From Acidobacteriota bacterium (GTDB taxonomy: Bacteria > Acidobacteriota > Terriglobia > Terriglobales > SCQP01): a stretch of 43,238 bases of DNA. Numbering within the stretch: position 1 is the stretch's first letter; each line of letters opens with the position of its first letter. The DNA is taken from contig JAJYIU010000005.1 in NCBI GenBank assembly GCA_021789895.1, positions 1-43,238 on the forward strand. Direction: 5' to 3'. Made by a program: the position numbers and the translations under genes. Below are positions 6,352 through 16,500 of this stretch, in pieces. The notes beneath the pieces were generated by a model that saw only the letters and a list, made by a program, of their open reading frames with translations, ran no database searches and was not told where the DNA came from.

Positions 6352-8510
6352 ACGACATCACTCTTGTCGGTTGCTCGCCGACGCCGCTGGCCGGCTATCT
6401 TAAGGCGCTTGGAGTATTGCGCCTGCTCTCCGCTCGCCACCGCGAAACCAGGGCAGCATGGAGAAACGAATCGCTGCTGGTGCAAACACCGCTAACACGC
6501 GAGCAGATGGAGCAATTTTTCCTGCACGACTATCAGCCTACGCCAGTCATGGCACCGTGGAATGGCGGCAGCGGGTTCTATGAGAAAGATAATAAGGACG
6601 CGCTTGAGATCATCCTTGCCAGTAACCAGCCCAGGCTTGACCTGTACCGAAACTGCCTGCGCATGGTGGAAGATGCCCTTGCAGGTATGGACCGGAGCAC
6701 CAGCCCCAAGGGTGATGAAAAGGCTCTTCTCCTCATCCGTATGCGTGGGCTCCTGCCGGATGAAGTGATTGCATGGCTGGATGCAGCGGTCCTGCTTGCA
6801 GGCGACACGCCGCAATATCCGCCGCTGCTCGGTACAGGTGGCAATGACGGCCGGCTGGACTTCACCAACAATTTCATGCAGCGTCTTGTAGAGGTGCTTT
6901 GCCTGGATGGCAAGAGCGCCGAAACGGAATCGCGCGACTGGCTGCGCCTTACACTATTTGGCGACACCGCTCCGGGATTAACAAAAAAAGCGATCGGCCA
7001 ATTCTCTCCTGGACAGGCCGGTGGCCCCAATGGCACGACTGGTTTTGACGCGGATGCGGCCATGAACCCATGGGACTTCGTACTGATGATCGAAGGCGCG
7101 CTGCTCTTCGCCGCTGCCGCAGTTCGCCGCAATGCGGATGATCCTTACGGAGTGTTGAGCTATCCATTTACGGTAAGAACCGTGGGCGCGGGCTCTGGCA
7201 GCCTGGGTGAGGGAGATGCGGCCAATGCGCGGGGTGAGCTCTGGATGCCGTTATGGAATCAGCTTGCGAGTTATGTGGAGGTTCGTGCTCTGCTCTCCGA
7301 AGGCCGCGTGGCGCTCGGCAGGAAACCGGCGCGCGATGCGCTCGACTTTGTTCGCGCTATTCACCATCTGGGCGGTTATCGCGGCATTCGTAGCTTCCAA
7401 CGTTACGGCCTGCTGATGCGGTCGGGCAAGGCTTATCTGGCTACGCCGCTGGAGCGCATCGAAGTGACCGACAAGCCACGCACGAATCTATTAGATGAGC
7501 TTGATCAAGGTTGGCTGGAAAGATTTCGCAAGTTCGCGCAAGGCGAAACCGCCGCCAATCGCTTCCAGGCTTTGCGCCACCGCCTGGAGAATGCCTTCTT
7601 CGATTTCTCTGGCAAGGAGCTCTCACGCGAAGAAACCCAGGCCATACTCGTGCTGCTCGGAGAAATTCAATCTGCGCTGGCGGGCAGTAGCAAAGCGAGA
7701 GAGGTTGTCGATCCGCTGCCGAGGCTTTCGGAGCAATGGGTGCGACATGCAAATGACCATACACCGACTTTCCGCATTGCTCGTGCATTGGCCGGCCTGC
7801 GCGGTGGCGATACAATTCCATTGCCTCTGCGTGCCCAGCTTTTTCCGGTACATCCCCGCCACAACAAGTGGATTGAGGAGGCAGACACAGATGCCAAAGA
7901 TCCATATCGCGGCATCCGCATCTGTACCGGCACTGCCGGTAGCCTTCATCACATGCTGCAAGACCTGCTTGAACGAAGGCTCTGGCTGGCTGAGAAGTTC
8001 GAGTTGAAAGATAAGCCGCTGCAAAGCCCAGCAGGCGCTACGCTCGAAGATATTGCGGTCTTTTTGCAAAGCGACAGTATGGATCAGCGCATCGCCGTGT
8101 TATTGCCGGGGCTGAGCTTGTGTGCAGTTCCCAGAGAGGATGATCGCTCAAGCGGAGACGGCTCACTCCCATCCGCCTTTGCCTTGCTCAAGCTGTGTTT
8201 TACTCCGGATTCGATCCTGCGCAGCCTTTGCGCGTTCGGACAAGACGAACACCTTCCTGTGCCGGCGGGAATGCTCCCGCAACTTGCGTCCGGACAGTCT
8301 GAACGCGCTGTGCTCACGGCATGGCGACGGCTCCATGCTTCGGGCCTGAACCCGCTCTTCAGCCGGAATGATTTGCCTTCGATTGGCGGCATCCGTCCCG
8401 AACGTGCGGCGGCAGCGCTGTTAATTCCATTGCGTTACGGCGCATACGCCAAACTTGTGTGCAGTGTATTGAAGAAAACAGGTGTGGAAGTTGGTAGTCC
8501 AGTGGCATAA
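6348..8510 (+). CDS. csx17: Csx17 / Cas8g large subunit, type I-G
   Basis: The N-terminus MNDITLVGCSPTPLAGYLKALGVLRLLS is diagnostic of Csx17, the large (Cas8-like, formerly Cas8u2) subunit of type I-G interference complexes. It probably recognises the PAM and helps recruit Cas3. The AWRNESLLV and PWNGGSGFY segments that follow are further family hallmarks. It starts within the cas3 stop codon (4-base overlap) and is followed after 33 bases by csb1, so cas3, csx17, csb1 and csb2 form one transcription unit. Length (720 residues) is normal and no frame interruption is seen. Confidence 0.9.
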   Translation: MNDITLVGCSPTPLAGYLKALGVLRLLSARHRETRAAWRNESLLVQTPLTREQMEQFFLHDYQPTPVMAPWNGGSGFYEKDNKDALEIILASNQPRLDLYRNCLRMVEDALAGMDRSTSPKGDEKALLLIRMRGLLPDEVIAWLDAAVLLAGDTPQYPPLLGTGGNDGRLDFTNNFMQRLVEVLCLDGKSAETESRDWLRLTLFGDTAPGLTKKAIGQFSPGQAGGPNGTTGFDADAAMNPWDFVLMIEGALLFAAAAVRRNADDPYGVLSYPFTVRTVGAGSGSLGEGDAANARGELWMPLWNQLASYVEVRALLSEGRVALGRKPARDALDFVRAIHHLGGYRGIRSFQRYGLLMRSGKAYLATPLERIEVTDKPRTNLLDELDQGWLERFRKFAQGETAANRFQALRHRLENAFFDFSGKELSREETQAILVLLGEIQSALAGSSKAREVVDPLPRLSEQWVRHANDHTPTFRIARALAGLRGGDTIPLPLRAQLFPVHPRHNKWIEEADTDAKDPYRGIRICTGTAGSLHHMLQDLLERRLWLAEKFELKDKPLQSPAGATLEDIAVFLQSDSMDQRIAVLLPGLSLCAVPREDDRSSGDGSLPSAFALLKLCFTPDSILRSLCAFGQDEHLPVPAGMLPQLASGQSERAVLTAWRRLHASGLNPLFSRNDLPSIGGIRPERAAAALLIPLRYGAYAKLVCSVLKKTGVEVGSPVA

Positions 8511-8519
8511 CATCTTTGA

Positions 8520-9557
<1,038 letters not shown>

Positions 9558-9567
9558 GGAGTAATCC

Positions 9568-11109
9568 ATGCTGGCGCTCGCATTCACTTTTCCTTCCGGA
9601 CGTTATCACGCGACACCGTGGGATAGGCACGTCAACGAAGGCGCTGTGGTCTGGCCGCCGGAGCCGTGGCGCGTGCTGCGCGCCCTCATCGCTACTTGGC
9701 ATCATAAGGTTAAGCCTCTCGGCAGGCATGAAGAGTCCACGCTACGCGGGCTGATTGAAGAACTTTCGCGGGAACTTCCTGAATATTCGCTGCCCCATGC
9801 TAGTCATAGCCACACGCGCCATTACATGCCGCAACGGGAGACGGGCAAAACATCGCTGGTTTTCGACGCTTTCGCCGCCATCTCGCGCAATGAGCCGCTG
9901 GTTATGGCATGGCCGAAGCTAGATTTGCCCCAGGAGCAGCTTGCTCTTTTGGACGACCTGCTTGCCGTCATGGGATACTTGGGACGTGCCGAGTCGTGGG
10001 TCGAAGCTATCCGCTTTGATGGCACATTCCAGCCCAATTGTCGTCCCGGAAGCGAGCAATCCACAAGTGATCTATCCGCCGGCGAATCGCGGGAAGAGAT
10101 CGTCTCGCTGCTCGCTCCGCTGGCGTCGGATGCCTATGGCAGCTTTCGCAAGCGTTTTCTGGCTGACAAAAAAGCAGCGAAGATGCTCGCGGGAACCCTG
10201 CCGGAGAGTTTGTTGGATGCTCTATCGGTAGAAACCTCGAATTTGCGCGCTCTTGGTTGGAGTCAGCCACCGGCCTCGCGCAAAGAACTCTATCGTCGCC
10301 CTTCCGAGGCGCTTCGTCCACGGCGCAAGCCCCAACCGGCAGCAGCGCTCACTGCCACTACGGCCCGCTATATTTTGATTGGCAAGCCCTTGCCTCGCGT
10401 CGAAGACACCGTCCGCATCGGCGAACTGTTTCGTCGCACTGTAATGAGCGAAGCCAAAAAGCTATTTGGAGAAGATGTAATTCCAGCAGTCATCTCAGGG
10501 CACGGATTGCCAAAAGAGAATCGTCACCGCCATGCCTTTTATCTGCCATGGGATTCCCCAATTTCCGGCCGTAGAGACGGCGATGGACGCATCGACCGTC
10601 TCATCTTGCATTTTCCTGATGGCATGGATCAGGACACGCGGCAAATCGCTGAAAGGCTTAGTCGTGTCTGGAGCCGTGATGGCGGCGAGTGGCAAATCGT
10701 GCTCGAAAACATCGGAGAGTCGGAAGTCGGGGGAGATTTGTTGGCTAAAGTAAGTGAGTGGGAATCGGTTACGCCGTACCTGCATCCGTGGTATATGAAA
10801 CGCGGTTTCGATGTCGGTGCGCAGATCAGGCGGGAGTGCGCCATGCGAGGTATGCCAGAACTGGTCGAACTCACGCCACTTCCTGCCGTAAAGGTTGGCG
10901 CGCAATTGCGACAGTCGCTTCACTTTCGCCGTTTTCGAGAGAAACGCGATCTCAAACAACCGGACCGCCAAGGCAGCTTCTGGCGCATCCGCTTCGCACA
11001 ACCGATAGGTGGTCCCATATCGATCGGCTTCGGTTGCCATTTCGGTTTGGGCATGTTCCGGCCTGTTGTCGTGGCATGCTCCCTGAACCGTGCTTCTCCA
11101 TATGAATAG
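9568..11109 (+). CDS. csb2: Csb2 (Cas5-Cas6 fusion, GSU0054 family), type I-G
   Basis: Csb2 combines a Cas5-like N-terminal RAMP domain (LALAFTFPSGRYHATPWDRHVNEGAVVWPPEPWRVLRAL pattern, the family signature, in the first 45 residues) with a Cas6-like C-terminal domain. It is expected to cut pre-crRNA at the palindromic repeat and stay on the crRNA 5' handle. The HGLPKENRHRHAFYLP segment, about 310 residues in, is rich in histidines and is a candidate for the processing active site. Its start lies 10 bases after csb1, with AAGGAG overlapping the csb1 stop. The 513-residue length is as expected. The cognate hairpin repeat stem is also kept in psiR2 of the mini-array, consistent with processing of that RNA by the same enzyme. 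Confidence 0.9.
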   Translation: MLALAFTFPSGRYHATPWDRHVNEGAVVWPPEPWRVLRALIATWHHKVKPLGRHEESTLRGLIEELSRELPEYSLPHASHSHTRHYMPQRETGKTSLVFDAFAAISRNEPLVMAWPKLDLPQEQLALLDDLLAVMGYLGRAESWVEAIRFDGTFQPNCRPGSEQSTSDLSAGESREEIVSLLAPLASDAYGSFRKRFLADKKAAKMLAGTLPESLLDALSVETSNLRALGWSQPPASRKELYRRPSEALRPRRKPQPAAALTATTARYILIGKPLPRVEDTVRIGELFRRTVMSEAKKLFGEDVIPAVISGHGLPKENRHRHAFYLPWDSPISGRRDGDGRIDRLILHFPDGMDQDTRQIAERLSRVWSRDGGEWQIVLENIGESEVGGDLLAKVSEWESVTPYLHPWYMKRGFDVGAQIRRECAMRGMPELVELTPLPAVKVGAQLRQSLHFRRFREKRDLKQPDRQGSFWRIRFAQPIGGPISIGFGCHFGLGMFRPVVVACSLNRASPYE

Positions 11110-11114
11110 CTGGA

Positions 11115-11147
11115 ACTGTTGAAATCGACTGTTGAAAGTTTTAATTT
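11115..11147 (+). promoter_or_regulatory. Direct repeats and candidate promoter before cas2
   Basis: The 71-base gap between csb2 and cas2 is AT-rich. It holds a 10-base direct repeat ACTGTTGAAA (11115-11124 and 11128-11137). TTGAAA (11119-11124) followed after 17 bases by TAATTT (11142-11147) could act as a separate promoter for the adaptation genes, with the repeats as an operator. The match is weak. Confidence 0.3.
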
Positions 11148-11180
11148 TTTCCATCAGAAGTTATCGGTTGATCCTATTTC

Positions 11181-11474
11181 ATGCGCACCTCCTATCTGGT
11201 CTGCTACGACATCGCCGATGACAAGCGCCTGAAAAAAGTCTTCAAGGCCATGCGCGACTTTGGCGACCATCTGCAATATTCCGTTTTCGAGTGCCAATTC
11301 ACCCCTTCTGATCTGGTCCGTTGCCGCGAAGCCCTGCGCGGACTGATCAACCATGCCGAGGATCAGGTGCTGTTCGTCAGTCTCGGACCCGCCGAAGGCC
11401 GCGGCGAGCGCGTCATTGCCGCCTTGGGCAAACCCTATCTGATAAAGTTGGACGCTCCTTGCATCGTGGCTTAG
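11181..11474 (+). CDS. cas2: Cas2 adaptation protein
   Basis: This 97-residue protein starts MRTSYLVCYDIADDKRLKKVFKAMRDFGDHLQYSVFEC, the ferredoxin-like fold of Cas2 with the conserved YDI Asp after beta-strand 1 and the QYSVFEC strand. Cas2 dimers bridge two Cas1 dimers in the spacer-integration complex. It precedes the cas4-cas1 fusion by 10 bases and follows csb2 after a 71-base AT-rich gap that may hold its own promoter. No strong ribosome-binding site is seen ahead of the ATG. Confidence 0.95.
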   Translation: MRTSYLVCYDIADDKRLKKVFKAMRDFGDHLQYSVFECQFTPSDLVRCREALRGLINHAEDQVLFVSLGPAEGRGERVIAALGKPYLIKLDAPCIVA

Positions 11475-11484
11475 TAGTTGCTCC

Positions 11485-13347
11485 ATGAGTACGATGCCAC
11501 AATCCGCGCCTGATCGGAATGCTGGCGAACGCCATCTGGGCAAATCCCTGCCGGATCTGCTGCCGGCTCGCATGCTCAATGAGTTCGTCTATTGCCCTCG
11601 CCTTTTTTATTACGAATGGGTCGAGAAAGTTTTTCAATCCAGTGTGGATACCGCGGAAGGTCATGCCCGGCATCGCCGCGTGGAAGCGGATTTCGACTCC
11701 CTGCCGGCCCCGGACGAGGCGGAAGCGGAACAAATCCATTCCCGCTCCATTGAATTATCCAGCGAGCGCCTGGGCTTGATCGCCCGCCTCGATCTGATTG
11801 AAAGCTCGGCGGGGGAAACCAATGTCACGCCCGTGGATTATAAGAAAGGTCGGCCGCGGGATACCGAGGCCGGACCCGAACCCTGGCCCGCCGACCGCGC
11901 CCAAATCGCCGCCCAGGTCTTGATCGTTCGCGATAATGGCTATGCTTGCGCGGGCGGAGTGCTGTATTACGCCGCCTCCAGACAGCGCGTCCCCGTGGCC
12001 GTGGATGCCGCCTTGGAAGCTGAGGTCTTGCAAGCGCTGGCTCAGGCGCGCGCCGTCGCGGCGGATACTCGTATTCCGCCCCCCCTGGAGGATAGTCCTA
12101 AATGCCCGCGATGCTCGCTCGTGGGCATCTGTTTGCCTGATGAAACCAATGCCTTGCGTGCGCGCCTGACGCAATTGCAGGCGGCCGCGCCGCGTTCTCC
12201 CTTGCAGTTGCCCTTGTTTCCTGCTGTCGAATCGTCGCCCGCGCCCGTGCGTCCCTTGATCGTTCCGCGCGATGATCTGCGCCCCGTCTATTTGAATTCT
12301 CAGGGCTGGCGGGTGGGCAAATCTGGCGAAGTTCTGCAGGTGCGCGGCCCGGCCGAAGGCAAAGGCCGAAAACGGCAAGACGAATTGAAGTTGGAATTCC
12401 GCTTGGGCGAAATATCCCAGGTGAACGTCTTCGGCAATGTCCAGCTCTCGACCCAGGCGATTCAGTCCTTTTGTGAGGCCGAAGTGCCGGTCTGCTACTT
12501 TTCCCAGGGCGGATATTTTTATGGCATCACCAATGGACTGAACACCCGCAATGTCTTCTTGCGCCGTATGCAATTTTTAGCGGCTGAGAATCCCGCTCTG
12601 GCCTTGGCCCTGGCTAGGCGCCTGGTCGCCGGGAAAATTCGCAATCAGCGGACCCTGATGCAGCGCAATCATCTTACCCCGCCCGACGATGCGTTGCGCT
12701 TGTTGCGGGCGTTGCTGGAATCGGCCGAAGCGGCTGTCAATGCGGAAAGCTTGCTGGGCATCGAAGGCGCCGCCGCGCGCGCCTACTTCGGCGCCTTCTC
12801 GGGAATGTTGAAAGTGGAGGATCAGGCTGCGCAGGCTCTTTCGCAGGCGGCATCACAGAAGTCATCTGCGATTCTTAGTTTTGATTTTCAGGGCCGCAAT
12901 CGCCGCCCGCCGCGCGATCCCGTGAATGCTTTGCTCTCCTTGGCCTATAGCATTCTGGCTAAAGATGCCACCTTGGCCTGCTATGCCATCGGCTTTGACC
13001 CTTATTGGGGCTTTTATCATCAACCCCGTTTCGGCCGCCCCGCCCTGGCCTTGGATTTGATCGAGCCTTTCCGTCCCTTGATTGCCGATTCTGCCGTATT
13101 GACGGCTATCAATACCGGCATGGTGCGGGAATCCGATTTCGTCCGCGCCGGCAACGCCGTCGCCCTCAAGCCTGAGGGCCGCCGGGCATTTTTTCATGCC
13201 TATGAAATGCGCATGGATGCCCTTGCTACTCATCCCTTGTTCGATTATCGTGTGAGCTATCGCCGCATGCTCGAAATCCAGGCCCGCTTGTTGGCCCGCT
13301 TCCTTACCGGCGAAATTCAGGAATACCCGGTTTTTATCACCCGCTGA
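11485..13347 (+). CDS. cas4-cas1: Cas4-Cas1 fusion protein
   Basis: The 620-residue protein fuses a Cas4 nuclease (about residues 25-225) to a Cas1 integrase (about 255-620). Cas4 shows the four Fe-S cysteines (Cys37, then Cys207, Cys210 and Cys216 in KCPRCSLVGIC) and RecB-type catalytic residues (Asp103 in ARLD, VDYKK at 117-121, Gln140/144). Cas1 shows the metal-binding set: Glu427 in GIEGAAARAYF, His512 in FYHQP and Asp524/Glu527 in LDLIEPFR. The fused enzyme trims prespacers, defines PAM end and orientation, and integrates them with Cas2. Such fusions are characteristic of type I-G. The linker (about 226-255) is Ala/Pro-rich. It is the last cas gene, 233 bases before the first repeat. Confidence 0.95.
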   Translation: MSTMPQSAPDRNAGERHLGKSLPDLLPARMLNEFVYCPRLFYYEWVEKVFQSSVDTAEGHARHRRVEADFDSLPAPDEAEAEQIHSRSIELSSERLGLIARLDLIESSAGETNVTPVDYKKGRPRDTEAGPEPWPADRAQIAAQVLIVRDNGYACAGGVLYYAASRQRVPVAVDAALEAEVLQALAQARAVAADTRIPPPLEDSPKCPRCSLVGICLPDETNALRARLTQLQAAAPRSPLQLPLFPAVESSPAPVRPLIVPRDDLRPVYLNSQGWRVGKSGEVLQVRGPAEGKGRKRQDELKLEFRLGEISQVNVFGNVQLSTQAIQSFCEAEVPVCYFSQGGYFYGITNGLNTRNVFLRRMQFLAAENPALALALARRLVAGKIRNQRTLMQRNHLTPPDDALRLLRALLESAEAAVNAESLLGIEGAAARAYFGAFSGMLKVEDQAAQALSQAASQKSSAILSFDFQGRNRRPPRDPVNALLSLAYSILAKDATLACYAIGFDPYWGFYHQPRFGRPALALDLIEPFRPLIADSAVLTAINTGMVRESDFVRAGNAVALKPEGRRAFFHAYEMRMDALATHPLFDYRVSYRRMLEIQARLLARFLTGEIQEYPVFITR

Positions 13348-13580
13348 ATTTTTGTTTGATGCTCGGCTCATTTTTAATTCGATGATGCTGGTGAATCAGT
13401 TAACGCGAGCGGTGAGGCGGCGCAAAAAATCCAGGCGCCGCTCGCATTGTATAAGTGTTGGGATTATAATGCCTTCGTCACTGCAGCCCTGTTCTCATCG
13501 GCGAGTTTTGGGGTGGTCCCGGAAGGGCGCTCGCAAATTGCGCTGTGCAGTGTTGAAAATTAAGGATTTATTTGACCGCT
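13348..13580 (+). promoter_or_regulatory. CRISPR leader
   Basis: The gap between cas4-cas1 and the first repeat is more AT-rich than the flanking genes. It has a hairpin GCGGCGC/GCGCCGC (13417-13423 with 13435-13441, 11-base A-rich loop) and a perfect TATAAT at 13465-13470, about 110 bases before repeat 1, although no good -35 is seen. The final 40 bases (ttgaaaattaaggattta...) are AT-rich and abut the first repeat, as expected for the leader-anchoring sequence. Placing the leader here fits the array orientation and the position of the adaptation genes. Confidence 0.65.
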
Positions 13581-16500
13581 ATTTCCGCGATCATCTGATC
13601 GCGGCCTCATTGAAGCAGAATCCAGCCGCAGCTAAGAACCCAGCCGGCATAAATTTCCGCGATCATCTGATCGCGGCCTCATTGAAGCGAGCGATCACGC
13701 TCACAGCGCAACCACCAAACCAACTCATTTCCGCGATCATCTGATCGCGGCCTCATTGAAGCCGAACGCCACCGTCCAGCTGTTGCTCCTGGGGAGGGTA
13801 TTTCCGCGATCATCTGATCGCGGCCTCATTGAAGCTACGCCGGCGACGCCCTCCCAGACCTCGAAAGACAATATTTCCGCGATCATCTGATCGCGGCCTC
13901 ATTGAAGCGGAAAGCCAAGCCCACCTAGTTGATGCCTCCGCGCGAGATTTCCGCGATCATCTGATCGCGGCCTCATTGAAGCATTGATTAGCAATCGTTT
14001 TTCCACCGCGCGCCGTTTATTTCCGCGATCATCTGATCGCGGCCTCATTGAAGCTCCCGTTCCATCCGGTTTGGACCTCGACCTGCTTTTCATTTCCGCG
14101 ATCATCTGATCGCGGCCTCATTGAAGCGGTGGCAATGCGGGGCAGAAAAGCGATTTCGCAGGTGATTTCCGCGATCATCTGATCGCGGCCTCATTGAAGC
14201 CTCATTTTCGTATAGCGCATTGGCGTTATCCAGCAACATTTCCGCGATCATCTGATCGCGGCCTCATTGAAGCTTGTTGACATCATACAAGGCGCGGCGT
14301 AACGATTCATTTCCGCGATCATCTGATCGCGGCCTCATTGAAGCTTACCGATTTGGAATCGCTGCTGTAAGGTGATTCCGGCATTTCCGCGATCATCTGA
14401 TCGCGGCCTCATTGAAGCCAGAGCGCCGGCGCTATCATACTCCAATTCTGGCGCCCATTTCCGCGATCATCTGATCGCGGCCTCATTGAAGCTATCGTCC
14501 GTCCATCCCGAACGCTTGAGTTCGGCATATTTCCGCGATCATCTGATCGCGGCCTCATTGAAGCAAGTAATGCTGGAATGTCATTTACCGATCTATCTGC
14601 ATTTCCGCGATCATCTGATCGCGGCCTCATTGAAGCCCTTTGCCCCTCTTTCAGCCGCACCACCCGCAAGTGAATTTCCGCGATCATCTGATCGCGGCCT
14701 CATTGAAGCATTGGCTGTCAATAGGCAATCGCTCTTTCAATGACATTTCCGCGATCATCTGATCGCGGCCTCATTGAAGCATAAGGCGCTTGCAGTTTAC
14801 TATCCTTAGATGCAGTAATTTCCGCGATCATCTGATCGCGGCCTCATTGAAGCATAAAATAATCCAGATGGCCTGGCTGTCTTTTCAGCATATTTCCGCG
14901 ATCATCTGATCGCGGCCTCATTGAAGCGCAGCCGAATAACATTTCTCGGCGAATGAGTTAGCCTCATTTCCGCGATCATCTGATCGCGGCCTCATTGAAG
15001 CTACGATGGCGTGTGCGAGGGATACCAAGCCGCAATAGAATTTCCGCGATCATCTGATCGCGGCCTCATTGAAGCCGGGAAATAGGTGTTGCGAATGCGT
15101 CTCAACCTGCTTTATTTCCGCGATCATCTGATCGCGGCCTCATTGAAGCCTGCAACAGCCGGGCCGGGGCAGCCGTATCCAACCGATTTCCGCGATCATC
15201 TGATCGCGGCCTCATTGAAGCCGGTAGACTCCGCCGACACCCGGCTGGCCGGCTGAGATTTCCGCGATCATCTGATCGCGGCCTCATTGAAGCCCTATAT
15301 CTCATATATTGGAGCGTCACTTTATCCAAATTTCCGCGATCATCTGATCGCGGCCTCATTGAAGCGACGCGGCGAAGAAACTGCTGGACAGCGGATCGTT
15401 ATTTCCGCGATCATCTGATCGCGGCCTCATTGAAGCCGGGGCCTGCGCTGAGGCGCTGGACTGGGCCGAGATATTTCCGCGATCATCTGATCGCGGCCTC
15501 ATTGAAGCGATGGGCTTGGCCGAAACCGTCACTGTTTGCGGGGATTTCCGCGATCATCTGATCGCGGCCTCATTGAAGCCCCTCGCGCACTCGCACCATA
15601 GCCGGACTCCCGGCCAGATTTCCGCGATCATCTGATCGCGGCCTCATTGAAGCGGGCTCTCAGTTGGACGGATTCGACGGCATTGACGCATTTCCGCGAT
15701 CATCTGATCGCGGCCTCATTGAAGCAAATTGAATGCCCTCAGGCAATATGAGGGTTTGATCATTTCCGCGATCATCTGATCGCGGCCTCATTGAAGCTTG
15801 TATGGTAATTGCGCCATTTTCCAATGCCCATGCATTTCCGCGATCATCTGATCGCGGCCTCATTGAAGCAATGTATCCTGCAGCCCGGACAAAAACGATG
15901 TTATTCATTTCCGCGATCATCTGATCGCGGCCTCATTGAAGCAGCTCCGCCATCGGCTGAATTTGGGGCGGAGCCGGATTTCCGCGATCATCTGATCGCG
16001 GCCTCATTGAAGCGCAACGCCGGCATGGCGGCGCTGGAAGGCGGAAAGGCCATTTCCGCGATCATCTGATCGCGGCCTCATTGAAGCCATCGCGCTGCTG
16101 CTGGATTTGCTCCAGCTTCTGGATTTCCGCGATCATCTGATCGCGGCCTCATTGAAGCAGACAACGCTGCCCACGCTCCATCACCATGCATGTATTTCCG
16201 CGATCATCTGATCGCGGCCTCATTGAAGCGATACATATTACGCCTTGGGCGGCTGGCTCATCGTATTTCCGCGATCATCTGATCGCGGCCTCATTGAAGC
16301 GCGGCGCTGATTAACGTCGGCGGCATCATCTTTGCCGCATTTCCGCGATCATCTGATCGCGGCCTCATTGAAGCATCGCTTATGAAGCCGCCGAGACGGC
16401 GGCATCCGCGCTCGCCAGAGCCCGCATTTCCGCGATCATCTGATCGCGGCCTCATTGAAGCTGCGCGCGCCCTGGGCATTTATGCATTCAGGAGCCGCAT

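Noticed and set aside
11156-11170. AGAAGTTATCGG before cas2 as a psi-spacer target
   Set aside because: Only bases 1-4 and 6-7 of the seed match, which is expected by chance.
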